A DNA stretch of 64,000 nt from Azospirillum sp. RU38E (GCF_900188385.1 NZ_FZOI01000019.1:31413-95412); one strand, 5' to 3'. Positions 10,799 through 28,055 are shown, numbered from the stretch's first letter. Made by a program: numbers and translations. The notes: generated by a model not told the origin, from the letters alone.

Positions 10799-11596
10799 TT
10801 ATGGCTGTTTGTCGGTTGCGTGTTTCACCCTGCCCGGCACCGCCCAGCGCCACAGCGCCGTGTCGGATACCGGCAGGACAAGGACCAGATGTTCCAGAAT
10901 GGCCAGCGCCATGAAGGTCGCCAGCAATGAATGTCCAACCACGGAATGATCCTCTGTCGCCCGATGGGCCCAGAAGACCAGCAGAATGAACAGCGACACC
11001 GCCCCCGCCATCAGCAGATAGAAAAGCGGCGTCAGCCGGTCAGTCTTGAAATAGCTTTTCAGATGCGCGATGCGGCGCGGCATCAGCTCGCTGACCGCAT
11101 TGGGCGCGCCGAAGAAGATCAGCAGCTTGGCGGAAATCCGCATCCCCCACAGCAGGCCGAAAGCCGCCAAGCCGAAAAGGTTCGGTCTGTCCGCCAGGGC
11201 AAACCACAGGGCAAAGCCCGTGATCAGGATGGCGATTTCATGATCGCAGATCGCCTCCCACGCCGCGCGGAAGCGGGCGAAGCCTGCCAGCGATGGCGGG
11301 CATTCGCCTGCCCGGCCGCCCATCAGCACGCCCGTCAGAAATGCCGCCTCATGCCAGGCCCAGACCAGCAGTGCGCCGAAGAACCCGGCATAGGAGCCCA
11401 GCGGCGTGGTCTCCCCGGCCCCGAACCACATCAGGCCGAGGCCGGCACCGCCGAACAGGGTCATGACTGGCATGACCTGCCCCGGTCCCCAGCCGCCGCG
11501 TTCCGTGCGGTGGACCATGGCCAGCACAAGCCCGGTCGACAGCCACCAGACGATGACGGCAATCAGCACAACGATGGCCGGGTGGGCGAATTCCAT
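10799..11596 (-). CDS. puhE: PuhE, putative photosynthetic complex assembly protein 2
   Basis: Polytopic membrane protein of 265 residues with about seven hydrophobic segments. It matches the puhE (orf274-like) family by sequence character: the [14 protein letters not shown] opening, [29 protein letters not shown] and the [19 protein letters not shown] ending. Loss of PuhE in Rhodobacter alters BChl production and reaction-centre assembly; the biochemical activity is not established. It begins 6 bp after acsF and precedes hemA by 31 bp. Confidence 0.9.
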   Translation of the reverse strand: MEFAHPAIVVLIAVIVWWLSTGLVLAMVHRTERGGWGPGQVMPVMTLFGGAGLGLMWFGAGETTPLGSYAGFFGALLVWAWHEAAFLTGVLMGGRAGECPPSLAGFARFRAAWEAICDHEIAILITGFALWFALADRPNLFGLAAFGLLWGMRISAKLLIFFGAPNAVSELMPRRIAHLKSYFKTDRLTPLFYLLMAGAVSLFILLVFWAHRATEDHSVVGHSLLATFMALAILEHLVLVLPVSDTALWRWAVPGRVKHATDKQP

Positions 11597-11602
11597 GGCG
11601 CC

Positions 11603-12709
11603 CTACCAGACCGGCAGCAGGCGGGAGGTCGCGGGGATCGCGTTTGCCTTGGACGGGATCATATACATGCGCAGGAAATTGCCGCCCGCCGCCGCCGCCC
11701 ACCAGGCCTTGGTGACCGCCCCCACCACACCCCCGCGCTGCTTGGCGGCGATGATGCGGCGGTTGATGCGCTCCATGCGCTTGAACCCTTCACGCAGGGC
11801 ATCATTATCCAGATCCAGCACCAGCGGGAAGCACTGGCGCGAAATCTCCGATGTCAGGCGGAAAACCCGCATATCGTAATCATCGATATCCACACCCATG
11901 GCGGCATGGAATGCCGGTCGCATATGGTCGCGCACATACATGGTGGTGAAGACGGCCAGCAGGAAGAACTTGATCCACAGCTTGTTGACACCCTGCAACA
12001 GCCGTTCATCGGAGCGGATGATCAGGGAAAACGCCTCCCCATGGGAGAATTCGTCGTTACACCATTCCTTGAACCATTTGAAAATCGGGTGGAACCGGCG
12101 GTCCGGGTGCTTTTCCAGATGGCGGAAGATGGTGATATAGCGGGCATAGCCGATCTTTTCCGACAGGTAAGTGGCGTAATAAATGAATTTCGGTTTGAAA
12201 TAGGTGTATTTCTTGGCCTTGGCCAGAAAGCCCATATTGACGCCGATGCCGAAATCCTTCAGCGCATCATTGATGAAGCTGGCATGGCGGGATTCATCCC
12301 GGCTCATATAGCCAAACAGCTCGCAGATTTCCTTATTTGTGCCCCGACGCTTCATTTCCTTATACAGCACGCAGCCGGAAAATTCCGACGTCAGGGAGGA
12401 GACGAGGAAATCGATCAGTTCCTCCCGCAGATCGGCGGGCAGGTCATTAATGTCGATATTGTCCCAATCGGCATTGCGGCGAAAATGGCCCCGGTTGGGA
12501 TCGTTGCGCATCTGGGCAATCAGCCCATCCCATTCCGCCCGCACCGGCTCCACATCGATCTTGTCCATCTCGTCAAAGTCGGTGGTGTAGAAGCGTGGGG
12601 CCAGCATGGTGGAAACCAGCGCGCTGCGCGTGGTGTCATTGACCGCGGCCAGCTTTTCCTCAATGGAGGGTTCATGGTCGGGGAGATCGGCCCTCACTGC
12701 GTTGCTCAT
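11603..12709 (-). CDS. acsF: AcsF, aerobic Mg-protoporphyrin IX monomethyl ester oxidative cyclase
   Basis: Di-iron, O2-dependent enzyme that forms the isocyclic E ring of (bacterio)chlorophyll. I take ATG 12709 as the start (368 residues) because GGAGAGG lies 8 bases upstream and the start overlaps the preceding stop as ATGA; an ATG 33 bp further upstream lies inside that gene. Carboxylate/His iron-ligand motifs are visible: SSLTSEFSGCVLYKE, the RDESRHASF motif and CNDEFSHGEAFSL. Its presence means the organism can make BChl with oxygen present; the anaerobic cyclase bchE is not in this window. Confidence 0.96.
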   Translation of the reverse strand: MSNAVRADLPDHEPSIEEKLAAVNDTTRSALVSTMLAPRFYTTDFDEMDKIDVEPVRAEWDGLIAQMRNDPNRGHFRRNADWDNIDINDLPADLREELIDFLVSSLTSEFSGCVLYKEMKRRGTNKEICELFGYMSRDESRHASFINDALKDFGIGVNMGFLAKAKKYTYFKPKFIYYATYLSEKIGYARYITIFRHLEKHPDRRFHPIFKWFKEWCNDEFSHGEAFSLIIRSDERLLQGVNKLWIKFFLLAVFTTMYVRDHMRPAFHAAMGVDIDDYDMRVFRLTSEISRQCFPLVLDLDNDALREGFKRMERINRRIIAAKQRGGVVGAVTKAWWAAAAGGNFLRMYMIPSKANAIPATSRLLPVW

Positions 12710-13011
12710 GACAATGCCCTCTCCGTGAAGTTGAATTCGCACAGTTCCAGCATGTCCAGGTCGCCGGTGGCGCGGGTCCAGGCGCGTTCCAGCACACCGG
12801 CACGGGTGATGGTGGCCCGGCGGCGGAAGCTCTGGCTTTCGCCATAGGGGATTTGCACCGGCGCGCCATGCACCAGCACCTCATCCCCTGGATGGATGAT
12901 CACGCCATTGTCAAAGCGCAGATGCGCGCCCAGCGCCTCGAACGTGTTGTTGATCTCAATGGTGCAATCGACACTCTCGCGCCGTCGCATCAGGGCAAAG
13001 ACGGGGTTCAT
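12706..13011 (-). CDS. Conserved small protein of the puh region, between puhC and acsF
   Basis: A 101-residue, soluble-looking protein overlapping puhC and acsF by 4 bp on each side. Residues about 38-56 (DNGVIIHPGDEVLVHGAPV) suggest a compact beta-rich fold, followed by a conserved-looking ATITRAGVLERAWTR stretch and an acidic C-terminus. Proteins of this size occupy this slot in other alphaproteobacterial photosynthesis clusters, but I do not know a demonstrated function. Tight coupling suggests a role in assembly or in the cyclase step. Confidence 0.8.
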   Translation of the reverse strand: MNPVFALMRRRESVDCTIEINNTFEALGAHLRFDNGVIIHPGDEVLVHGAPVQIPYGESQSFRRRATITRAGVLERAWTRATGDLDMLELCEFNFTERALS

Positions 13012-13505
13012 GGCTTTCCTCCCCCTTGCGGGCCAAGCAAGGCGGCAAAGGCCGCCGCATTGTCGCGGCCAAAGGCATCCAGATAGATGCGCTGGCCGGT
13101 GGCCGTGTCAGACAGGCTGACCCGGCCGTTTTCCCAGCGGATCAGGCGATAGGCGGCCCCCTTGGGGGCGGCGGCCACATCGCGCATCCGCTCAAAGGCC
13201 CGCAGCGACCCGCGCACAAAGCCCCCTTGATCGGGCGGATATGCTGCAATCACCGCCCCCGTTGCCGCATCGGTGACGACAACCTGATCGCCAGGGGCGC
13301 GGGTGATGGTGATATCGCGCACGGCCAGCGGCCGGCTTGCCCCCTCCCGCACCACGCCGATGCCCGTTACCTGGCCGAACAGCACGGCAGCGGTGGCGAA
13401 CAGCAGAAAGGCGGCGGCGGCCAGCAATATCCAGCGCGGAAACCGGCTGGTCGCCCGTCGCTTCCGGCTGTCGAAATAACCCAGGCTGAGCGCGGATCGC
13501 ATCAT
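13008..13505 (-). CDS. puhC: PuhC, photosynthetic complex assembly protein
   Basis: A 165-residue protein with one N-terminal transmembrane helix (about residues 24-46) and a periplasmic domain, matching the PuhC family needed for normal LH1 and reaction-centre assembly in Rhodobacter. The domain includes RDITITRAPGDQVVVTDAATG and GFVRGSLRAFERMR, the usual family core, and LYLDAFG-like residues near the end (IYLDAFGRDNAAAF). It follows puhB by 6 bp and overlaps the small downstream gene by 4 bp. Confidence 0.9.
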   Translation of the reverse strand: MMRSALSLGYFDSRKRRATSRFPRWILLAAAAFLLFATAAVLFGQVTGIGVVREGASRPLAVRDITITRAPGDQVVVTDAATGAVIAAYPPDQGGFVRGSLRAFERMRDVAAAPKGAAYRLIRWENGRVSLSDTATGQRIYLDAFGRDNAAAFAALLGPQGGGKP

Positions 13506-13511
13506 CCCCCC

Positions 13512-14171
13512 CTATTCCGCATCCAGGGCGTGCGGCATGGCAGCAAGCCCATTGGCGGCGACCGGCAGCGACCGAACCTTGGCATTCTGGCCATAGGCCA
13601 TGGCCAGAATGGCGGCGACAGCATCGGCATCGGCCAGACAGATCAGGGCGGGTTCCGGCGCGGCGAAGCGCCAGCCGCGCACATGCGGCCATTGCACCAT
13701 CCAGGACAGGCGATAGCCAGGGCGCAGCGCCAGGGCGATACTGCCGGCCGTGCCGCCCAACCGGCCCAGCGCCAACGCGTTGATCTGGGTGAAGGGCAGG
13801 TTCAGGCTCATGGACAGGGCCACGCCGAACCGCATCACCACCCGCTGGCTGGTGATGGTGTAAAGCGTCGTCCGCTCCACCCCCCAGGCGAACAGTTCCA
13901 GCAGGCCCAGCGCCAGCGCCGCCAGGGCAATCAGCACGGCGACGGAGAACAGGATGCCGCCCAAAGGCTGGCCATCGGCCCAGCCGGCAGCGGCGGTCCA
14001 CAGCGCCAGCAGCAGGAAATAGCCGCCGACCCACAGGCTTTTCAACACATGCCTGGCCACCAGCCGGGCGGCGGGGCGCCCCTGCCAGAGGATTTTCTCC
14101 CCCGCCGGCAGGTGCCCCGGCAATCCAGGGATCGGCTCTATCTCATGTTCACGGGCGACGAACTGTTTCAC
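13512..14171 (-). CDS. puhB: PuhB, reaction-centre assembly protein with PH-like domain
   Basis: A 219-residue integral membrane protein. Two long hydrophobic segments (about residues 46-66 and 77-95) follow an N-terminal LPAGEKILWQGRP motif typical of bacterial PH-like domains, and a second beta-rich segment (TLYTITSQRVVMRFGVALSM) follows them. PuhB helps the reaction centre assemble in Rhodobacter. The start overlaps the puhA stop by 4 bp, which fits stoichiometric production with subunit H. Confidence 0.92.
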   Translation of the reverse strand: MKQFVAREHEIEPIPGLPGHLPAGEKILWQGRPAARLVARHVLKSLWVGGYFLLLALWTAAAGWADGQPLGGILFSVAVLIALAALALGLLELFAWGVERTTLYTITSQRVVMRFGVALSMSLNLPFTQINALALGRLGGTAGSIALALRPGYRLSWMVQWPHVRGWRFAAPEPALICLADADAVAAILAMAYGQNAKVRSLPVAANGLAAMPHALDAE

Positions 14172-14953
14172 AGCAGCGGCTCCTGTCTGTCACTCACCGC
14201 GTACAGCAGACCGGCACCGTAATAGGCGGCGATCTTGTCCTCCTCCCGCAGCGTCACGGTGCCGGTCTGGGCCGTGGCCGGCACGTCGGCGAACTGCGCA
14301 GCGGTGATGGCGTGGACATAAAGCTGTCGGCGATTGCCGCGCCCGCTGCGGATCACCACGAAGTTATTGGGCAGCAGCACGTGGCGTGCCCCCTCGCCCG
14401 TGCCCAGCGCTACCTCGTAATAGCGGATCAGTTGCTCAGACCGATCAACCCAGACATCGCTGACCGTTCCCGCCTGCTGGCCATCACAGGCCACCACCGG
14501 TAGGCCACGCGGATCGGTCTGCCCCGCCGCAATGGCGAAACCCTCGGCATGGCGCAGCGGCACGATGCGGGGATCGCCATGGGCGGTCATATCCGGCCGT
14601 TCCGCCCGTTCCGCCCAGGAACCGGGGCCGATGCCGGCCAGCAGCGGGTTGCCGAGAGGTTCCAGCGGATATCCCGACGCCTTGGCGATCCGGCGTCCCG
14701 ACAGGGGCCTTGTGTCGCGTACAAAATCCGGCACCTGCTTGGTGCCCTGGCCATGGGGCAGGATGAAGGTTTTCTTCGGTGGGATGAACAGGAAGGGGTT
14801 TTTGTTGAACCGCCCCGTCGCGTCATCCTCCAGCGGATAGCCTTCCCGCCGATCCTCCTGCCGGAGGTACCAGAGAAGGCCGGCAAAGAAGATCCAGAAG
14901 GCATAAAGCACCATCTGGGCCACATCGAGGCTGCCGCCGAGAGAACCGATCAT
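14168..14953 (-). CDS. puhA: PuhA, photosynthetic reaction centre H subunit
   Basis: Single-pass H subunit that caps the cytoplasmic face of the L/M core. I choose the ATG at 14953 (261 residues), since GGGAGGGA lies just upstream; the ATG at 14968 overlaps that ribosome site and is less likely. The N-terminal helix (DVAQMVLYAFWIFFAGLLWYL) is followed by REDRREGYPLE-type residues (RQEDRREGYPLEDD) and the PRC-barrel domain, with NFVVIRSGRG near the end. A 38-bp gap separates it from lhaA. Confidence 0.96.
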   Translation of the reverse strand: MIGSLGGSLDVAQMVLYAFWIFFAGLLWYLRQEDRREGYPLEDDATGRFNKNPFLFIPPKKTFILPHGQGTKQVPDFVRDTRPLSGRRIAKASGYPLEPLGNPLLAGIGPGSWAERAERPDMTAHGDPRIVPLRHAEGFAIAAGQTDPRGLPVVACDGQQAGTVSDVWVDRSEQLIRYYEVALGTGEGARHVLLPNNFVVIRSGRGNRRQLYVHAITAAQFADVPATAQTGTVTLREEDKIAAYYGAGLLYAVSDRQEPLL

Positions 14954-14991
14954 CTTTGTCCCTCCCATTTATAAGGCGCTGGTGCCGGCGG

Positions 14992-16431
14992 TCAGCCGGG
15001 CATCTCCGCCAGGCCCAAACGCATGTCATGTGAACCGCTCGCCCGATAGCGCCGGCCCGTCAGCGGGCCGATGGCGGCGAGGCAGACAAACAGCAGCAGA
15101 ATTTCGAGCGCATAGACGGTGAGATAGCCCGCCGCCCTTGTCACCATCGCCTCACCCAGCGCGCCCTTCAGCGCCAGATTGTTGATGGCATTCTTGATCA
15201 CCCCGCCCGCCAGCAGGCTGCATCCCATGGCCGTGGCCTGGACGGCACCCCAGGCCCCCACCACCATGCCACTGTCGGATCGGGCGGAAATCGCCATCGC
15301 CCCCAGCAGGGTGCCGACGGAAAACAGCCCGCCCCCGATCCCCACGCCGGCCGCCCCCGCATAGAACAGGCTGTGCAGTTCCAGCGGTTCGGCCAGGATG
15401 ATGGCCGAAAAGGCGGTAATGCCGATCAGCAGGCCGCGCGCGGCGATGCGGTACATCTGCCCACCTGATTGCAGGCTTTTTGCCGCCCAGATAAAACCGA
15501 TCATAGCGCCCGCCGCCCACAGGCCGGTCAGCAGCGTTGTCCGCCCCACCGACATGCCGAGAATTTCGCCGCCATAGGGTTCCAGCAGAATATCCTGCAT
15601 GGAGAAAGCTGCCGACCCCACCGCCACCGTCAGCAGCAGGCGCAGCGTTCCCGGATCGCCGCGATAACGGCTCAGCGCTTCCCAGAAACCGGCGCGGTCG
15701 CCCCGGGTCGCCGTGAAGGCCGGGTTGCGCGCCTCCTGCTTCCAGATGGCGATGACATTCAGGGCGATGGTGAAGACCGCCGTGCCCTGGATCACCTGGA
15801 TCAGATGCTTGGGCGAGAAATCCACCAGGGCGACGGCATAGAAGGCCGATGCGCCCATCATGCCGACCAGCAGCATGACATAGAGCAGGGCCACCACACG
15901 CGGCCGCTTTTCCGCCGGCACCAGATCGCTGGCCAGCGCCAGACCGGCTGTCTGGGACATATGCATCCCGAACCCGGTCAGCATGAAAGCCAGACAGGCC
16001 CCCACGGCCCCCGCCCATTCCGGCCCCAATGTCTGTGATTGCAGCAGCAACAGGGCAAACGGCATGATGGCCAGCCCACCAAACTGCAACAGGCTGCCCA
16101 GCCAGACATAGGGCACCCGCCGCCAGCCCAGCACGGACCGGTGCGTATCCGACCGGTAACCGAAGAACAGCCGCAAGGGGGCCGCCAACACCGGGATGGC
16201 GATGGCGGCAGAGACCAGTTCGACCGGAACCCCCAGTTCAACAATCATCACCCGGTTCAAGGTGCCGTTCAGCAGCACCATCACGCAGCCAGCCGAAATC
16301 TGGAACAAAGCCAGCCGCAGCAGGCGGGCCAGCGGCATTTCCACCGACGCCGCATCCGCGAACGGCATGTAGCGGGTGCCCAGCTTCTGCCAGAGCCCGA
16401 TCATTTTGCGGTTGGCGGCGGCGAGCTTCAT
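14992..16431 (-). CDS. lhaA: LhaA, LH1 assembly protein of the PucC/Bch2 MFS family
   Basis: A 479-residue membrane protein with about twelve hydrophobic helices. It belongs to the PucC-like branch of the major facilitator superfamily, which is thought to deliver BChl or aid insertion of light-harvesting polypeptides rather than to transport small molecules. Markers are the GTLNRVMIVELGVP segment, RLFFGYRSDTHRSVLGWRRVP, and SMQDILLEPYGGEILGM, which recurs in its paralogue at 29034-30419. Position between bchM and puhA is the usual lhaA position; the start overlaps bchM by 4 bp. Confidence 0.94.
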   Translation of the reverse strand: MKLAAANRKMIGLWQKLGTRYMPFADAASVEMPLARLLRLALFQISAGCVMVLLNGTLNRVMIVELGVPVELVSAAIAIPVLAAPLRLFFGYRSDTHRSVLGWRRVPYVWLGSLLQFGGLAIMPFALLLLQSQTLGPEWAGAVGACLAFMLTGFGMHMSQTAGLALASDLVPAEKRPRVVALLYVMLLVGMMGASAFYAVALVDFSPKHLIQVIQGTAVFTIALNVIAIWKQEARNPAFTATRGDRAGFWEALSRYRGDPGTLRLLLTVAVGSAAFSMQDILLEPYGGEILGMSVGRTTLLTGLWAAGAMIGFIWAAKSLQSGGQMYRIAARGLLIGITAFSAIILAEPLELHSLFYAGAAGVGIGGGLFSVGTLLGAMAISARSDSGMVVGAWGAVQATAMGCSLLAGGVIKNAINNLALKGALGEAMVTRAAGYLTVYALEILLLFVCLAAIGPLTGRRYRASGSHDMRLGLAEMPG

Positions 16432-17155
16432 GGCCGTGTGACCTCCATCGCCTGGGATTTATAGAACCCGATGGAAACCCGTTCCGTCCGCCCCACCGAC
16501 CAGCCCGCCATATCTGGCTGGGCGACAAGCCCTGTGACCAGATCATCCGTATCCACCGGGTAAATCGCGGGGGAGCGGTTGGCGCGCGGGAAGGCGCGGC
16601 CGGCGGCCAGCATGGTGCGCAGGAAGCGCGAACCCGGTGCCAGGGTGAAGGCCAGTTTACGCTCCGTGCGTGCCGCCAACTGTTCCAACAGCCGCGTCGC
16701 ATGGGGGGCGTCGTAATGGATCAGCACATCCATGGCCACCACGGCGTCAAAGCGACCATGGCGGGGGTCCAACATATCACCGCTGGCAAAGCGCAGCGTG
16801 CCGGTACGACCGCCAACCGGGCATTGGTTGGTGGCGCGCTGGCGGGCGAATTCCACCATCTGGGCCGACAGGTCGATGCCCAGCACATCCGCGCCGCGAT
16901 CCGCCAGTTCCAGCGACATCACGCCCGACCCACAGCCGGCATCCAGAATGCGCCAGCCGGTCAAATCCTGCGGCAGCCAGCCCAGCAACGTGCGGCGCAT
17001 CAGGTCGCGGCCCCGGCGCACGGTGGCGCGGATGCCGCTGACCGGCTGTTCCCCCGTCAGTTTCTTCCAGGCATCCAGCGCGGTGCGATCGAAATAATGT
17101 TCGATCTCCCCAGTCCGGCGTATGTGGTCGACATGTGTCATCGTGGCGGCCCCCA

Positions 17156-17156
<1 letters not shown>
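16428..17156 (-). CDS. bchM: BchM, Mg-protoporphyrin IX O-methyltransferase
   Basis: SAM-dependent methyltransferase that makes Mg-protoporphyrin IX monomethyl ester. The open frame runs farther upstream into bchL, but BchM similarity begins at MTHVDHIRRTGEIEHYFDRTA. Two starts are plausible: ATG 17156, which overlaps the bchL stop as TGATG, and ATG 17141, which has GGGGG eight bases upstream. I list the longer (242 residues); the shorter gives 237. The SAM-binding motif ILDAGCGSGVMSLELADRGADVLGID is present (quoted in two parts: ILDAGCGSG, VLGIDLS). The stop overlaps lhaA by 4 bp. Confidence 0.93.
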
Positions 17157-25187
<8,031 letters not shown>

Positions 25188-25260
25188 GCTCTCTCCTTCT
25201 CCCCAGACGGGTTCGGCGGGGCTGCGGGGATGGGAAAGAGTACGCTGTCAAAAACCAAAG

Positions 25261-25278
25261 TGTCAATCTTGGTTGACG
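25261..25278. promoter_or_regulatory. PpsR/CrtJ-type operator, imperfect
   Basis: TGTCAATCTTGGTTGACG fits the TGT-N12-ACA operator of PpsR/CrtJ with one mismatch (ACG) and keeps the TGTC/GAC(A) arms. It lies upstream of bchF and next to a second site. Confidence 0.7.
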
Positions 25279-25294
25279 TAAATTTTTATTTACA
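25277..25294. promoter_or_regulatory. Second PpsR/CrtJ-type operator, imperfect
   Basis: CGTAAATTTTTATTTACA fits TGT-N12-ACA with one mismatch (CGT). It has GTAAA/TTTAC arms like the site before dxs and shares two bases with the preceding operator, so the two sites are nearly two helical turns apart centre to centre (16 bp). Confidence 0.55.
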
Positions 25295-25413
25295 TTTCTC
25301 GTCATGCTGGCCATTCTGAAGCCGCTTGCAAGTGTGCCCAGGGCAGAAACCCTGCCTGCACCTGGCGGCGCGCATTCTCTGGATCGAAAGGGGGGCGTTT
25401 CCGCGAACGGCAC

Positions 25414-26364
25414 ATGACCAGAATATTGAACGCCCCTGACAGAACCTGTCCTGACCGGATGCCCCTGCTGGGCAGGGGCACGCATACCGGTGTAGCGCTT
25501 GCCCCGCATGATCAAGGAGAGTACCTAGCAACAAGCGAACGGGAACGGCTCCGCCGCATCATCCAGGGGACCGTGGCGTCAATGACAGCCGAAAAGCTGG
25601 CAGCGCGGTATGAGATGGGATTGGAGCATGATCGTCGATACGACGCAGCTCTGGCGGAATTCTGCGCCCAGGTGGTGCGCCCCCGGATAAGGGCGGCTGC
25701 GCTGTACCGGTTCCTGCACAGCGAATTGCCGGGCGATCAGCCGGAAATCGTCAAGGTTCTGTTCATTGAGGCGGTGGCCCGCCAACTGGGCCGGCAATGG
25801 ATGCAGGGTGACTGCGGATTCGTGGATGTCACCATCGGTACCGCCCGCTTGCAGGAAATCATCCGCCTGTTATCGTTTGATTTCCGCAACCGGCAGCCCC
25901 GCAGCTGGGTGCCATTCGTGGTGCTGCTGACCCCGGTGGGGGAACAGCACACGCTGGCCCAGCATATCCTGGGGCTGCTGTTCGATGCGATGGGCTGGAC
26001 CAGCCAGATTCTGGAAGGAAAGGCCCTGCAGGGGGCTGGGCTGCGCTCCACCCTCAAACAGGCGGATATCATCTGCATCGGCTGGAGCAACCAGCGCCTT
26101 AAAAAACAATTCCAGGATATTGTCGGGATCATCCGGTCGGTGGAGAGCGGTTCGCGGACACCGATTGTCGCAGGGGGGGCGGCAGCGCTGGATTCCGTTG
26201 ATTTTCTGGTGGGCTTGGGGATTGACTGCATATGTGACAGTGTTTATTCCGCTTCACGGATTTGTGAAAAGTTTTACGAACTTGAAGCCGTCGGTCAGCA
26301 AACATCAGCCTCCAGTCAACAGTTCATGGTCAGTTCGGGCGGACCTGATTGGTTGTCCCCATGA
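25414..26364 (+). CDS. ppaA: PpaA/AerR-type cobalamin-binding antirepressor
   Basis: Regulator expected to bind cobalamin and oppose PpsR. The 316-residue protein has an N-terminal helical region and a C-terminal B12-binding-like domain (about residues 165-300) with LTPVGEQHTLAQHILGLL, where His179 or His184 is placed as the likely cobalt ligand, followed by DIICIGWSN and VAGGAAALD. The stop overlaps ppsR as ATGA, the classic ppaA/aerR-ppsR/crtJ pair. The start is uncertain: ATG 25414 has its purine-rich stretch too far upstream, and ATG 25459 is an alternative. The N-terminal 35 residues may not be translated. Confidence 0.9.
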   Translation: MTRILNAPDRTCPDRMPLLGRGTHTGVALAPHDQGEYLATSERERLRRIIQGTVASMTAEKLAARYEMGLEHDRRYDAALAEFCAQVVRPRIRAAALYRFLHSELPGDQPEIVKVLFIEAVARQLGRQWMQGDCGFVDVTIGTARLQEIIRLLSFDFRNRQPRSWVPFVVLLTPVGEQHTLAQHILGLLFDAMGWTSQILEGKALQGAGLRSTLKQADIICIGWSNQRLKKQFQDIVGIIRSVESGSRTPIVAGGAAALDSVDFLVGLGIDCICDSVYSASRICEKFYELEAVGQQTSASSQQFMVSSGGPDWLSP

Positions 26365-27797
26365 AGCCCCTAAATGGTAAGAACAGGATGCATGGCGTCG
26401 AAGTTGCAGCCGGTCTGCTGAAGTCGCTTGATGCCGATGCCATCGTGGCCCTGGTTGGCCTTGGTGCCGATATCGTTATTCTGATGGATCAGGATCAGAA
26501 GGTCGCGCGCCTGCAATATGCCGATCCTGAAATCGGTTGCTATGGTCTGGCCAAGGCGGTGGGCAAGCGGCTGCAGGATCTGGTGACCATCGAATCCGTG
26601 CCGAAGGTCGATTCCATGTTGTCGGATGCCGGCACCGCCCGGCACGCGCGCGGCTATCAGATCAACCACGCGTGCGACGGCAAGCCGGACCTGCCGGTGC
26701 TCTATTCCAGCGTTGCCGTGGCGGGCACGCCCTACACGCTGGTGGTCGGGCAGGAACTGCGCCAGCAGATGCTGGACCAGCAGCGGCTGGTCCAGACCCA
26801 GATGGAGCTGGAGGCCGATTATCGGGAATTGCAGGAGGCGGAAGCGCGTTATCGCACCGCCTTTCGCGTTTCCGCCATTGCCCATGTCATGCTGGATGGT
26901 GAGCGCAAGACGGTGCTGGACGCCAATGCCGCCGCCATCAGCCTGATCGGCGGCGGCACCACAGCCATCATCGGCAAGCCGTTCCGCGACCTGTTCCGCA
27001 AGCAGGACCGGGACCTGCTGAGCGATGCCATCGGGGAGGCGCGGCACAGCGCCAGCCCCGTCCGGCTGGATACGCTGAAGACGGTGAAGGGGGATGCAAT
27101 CTCCCTCAATCTCCGCTCCTATCGGGAAAATGGCGTCACCAACCTGATCATCTCCGCCTGGGCCAGCGGCGATGCGCTGGAGGCCAAGCGGCAGCAGGCG
27201 GAAAAACCGGGCGCGCGGCCGGCCGACCTGTCCGATGTGCCGGAACCAGCGGTGCAGACCAACGACCACGGCCAGATTCTGGCCGCCAACCCCCTGTTCC
27301 TTGATCTTGTCCATGCCCCCTCCCTTGGGCAGGTGATCGGCCGCAATCTGGGAACCTGGTTCGCCAAAACCTCGCTGGATCTGCATGTGCTGGTCTCCCG
27401 GCTGGCAGAGGAGCAGATGGTGCGCGGGTTCAGCACGACGCTGACCGACAATCTCAGCGGTGACCGCCCGGTGCTGATTTCGGCCCGGCGCAACCCGGAA
27501 ACCAGCCATACCCAGTTGATTTTCGTCACCCAGCCGCCCAGTGCTGAGCGGATTGCCATCCCGTCCCCCGGCACGCCGGAACAGGCCGATGGTTTCGCCA
27601 ACCTTGTCGGCCGGGTGCCGCTGAAGGATCTGGTCCGCGAATCGCTTGAGGTGATCGAGAAGATTTGCATCGAAGCGGCCCTGGATCAGACCAATAACAA
27701 CCGGGCATCGGCCGCCGAAATGCTGGGCCTGTCACGCCAGAGCCTCTATATCAAACTGCGCCGGCACGGCCTGGAAGATTACCGCCCATCCAACTGA
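26361..27797 (+). CDS. ppsR: PpsR/CrtJ, light/redox repressor of photosynthesis genes
   Basis: DNA-binding repressor of bch, crt and puc-type genes. From ATG 26361 it has 478 residues. It contains tandem PAS-like domains (about 25-125, 155-265 and 280-385) joined by the Q-linker-like helix QQRLVQTQMELEADYRELQ, and a C-terminal Fis-type helix-turn-helix (NNNRASAAEMLGLSRQSLYI). Cys436, just before the HTH (EKICIEAALDQT), matches the redox-active HTH cysteine of Rhodobacter PpsR. The cysteine usually found in the middle PAS region is not visible; two others lie in the first PAS domain. Predicted operators occur at 25261, 28056 and 32913. Confidence 0.95.
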   Translation: MKPLNGKNRMHGVEVAAGLLKSLDADAIVALVGLGADIVILMDQDQKVARLQYADPEIGCYGLAKAVGKRLQDLVTIESVPKVDSMLSDAGTARHARGYQINHACDGKPDLPVLYSSVAVAGTPYTLVVGQELRQQMLDQQRLVQTQMELEADYRELQEAEARYRTAFRVSAIAHVMLDGERKTVLDANAAAISLIGGGTTAIIGKPFRDLFRKQDRDLLSDAIGEARHSASPVRLDTLKTVKGDAISLNLRSYRENGVTNLIISAWASGDALEAKRQQAEKPGARPADLSDVPEPAVQTNDHGQILAANPLFLDLVHAPSLGQVIGRNLGTWFAKTSLDLHVLVSRLAEEQMVRGFSTTLTDNLSGDRPVLISARRNPETSHTQLIFVTQPPSAERIAIPSPGTPEQADGFANLVGRVPLKDLVRESLEVIEKICIEAALDQTNNNRASAAEMLGLSRQSLYIKLRRHGLEDYRPSN

Positions 27798-27807
27798 TGC
27801 TTTCCTT

Positions 27808-27930
27808 AGAGCCTGTCCAGGAATTTTCACTTCTTTTCCAATATCTTAACCGTCATTCCCGCGAAGGCGGGAATGACGGTAGAGCAAGGGCAAGGTCTCG
27901 AAAGGCAGGATAGCTTTCGGGCCAGACACT
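27808..27930. repeat. Palindrome-centred dispersed repeat, copy 1
   Basis: The centre is CGTCATTCCCGC-GAAG-GCGGGAATGACG (27851-27878). The flanks (CTTTTCCAATATCTTAACCG on the left, AGGGCAAGGTCTCGAAAG on the right) recur with small changes around 36181-36346. The outer ends are imperfect inverted repeats of the type GTCTGTCCGGAAAG. It could also act as a hairpin terminator for ppsR. Confidence 0.75.
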
Positions 27931-28055
27931 GAGAACCACCGCCAACACCCCCTGTCCCGCTGCCCCGCTGCCCCGGCACAGCGGGAACGAATAGGCTTTG
28001 GTTACACAGACCCTCGCAGCCAGTGTCAACACCGATACGGATTCAAATACATAAG

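Larger units (their letters stand above)
25188..25413. promoter_or_regulatory. Divergent promoter region of bchF and ppaA
   Basis: A 226-bp spacer between two outward-facing operons. It contains two overlapping PpsR/CrtJ-type palindromes listed separately and AT-rich DNA at 25277-25300 suitable for a promoter. A PpsR site here would let the ppsR operon control both the bchF operon and itself. Confidence 0.7.

Noticed and set aside
10931..12847. 638-codon plus-strand frame across puhE and acsF
   Set aside because: Antisense to two recognised genes; His/Gln/Asp-rich shadow composition.
25246..25263. TGT half-site upstream of the bchF operators
   Set aside because: The paired ACA is absent 12 bases later, so it does not form a PpsR palindrome.
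28024..28041. TGTCAAC half-site upstream of bchG
   Set aside because: The right half is GGA instead of ACA; the adjacent perfect site at 28056 explains the region.
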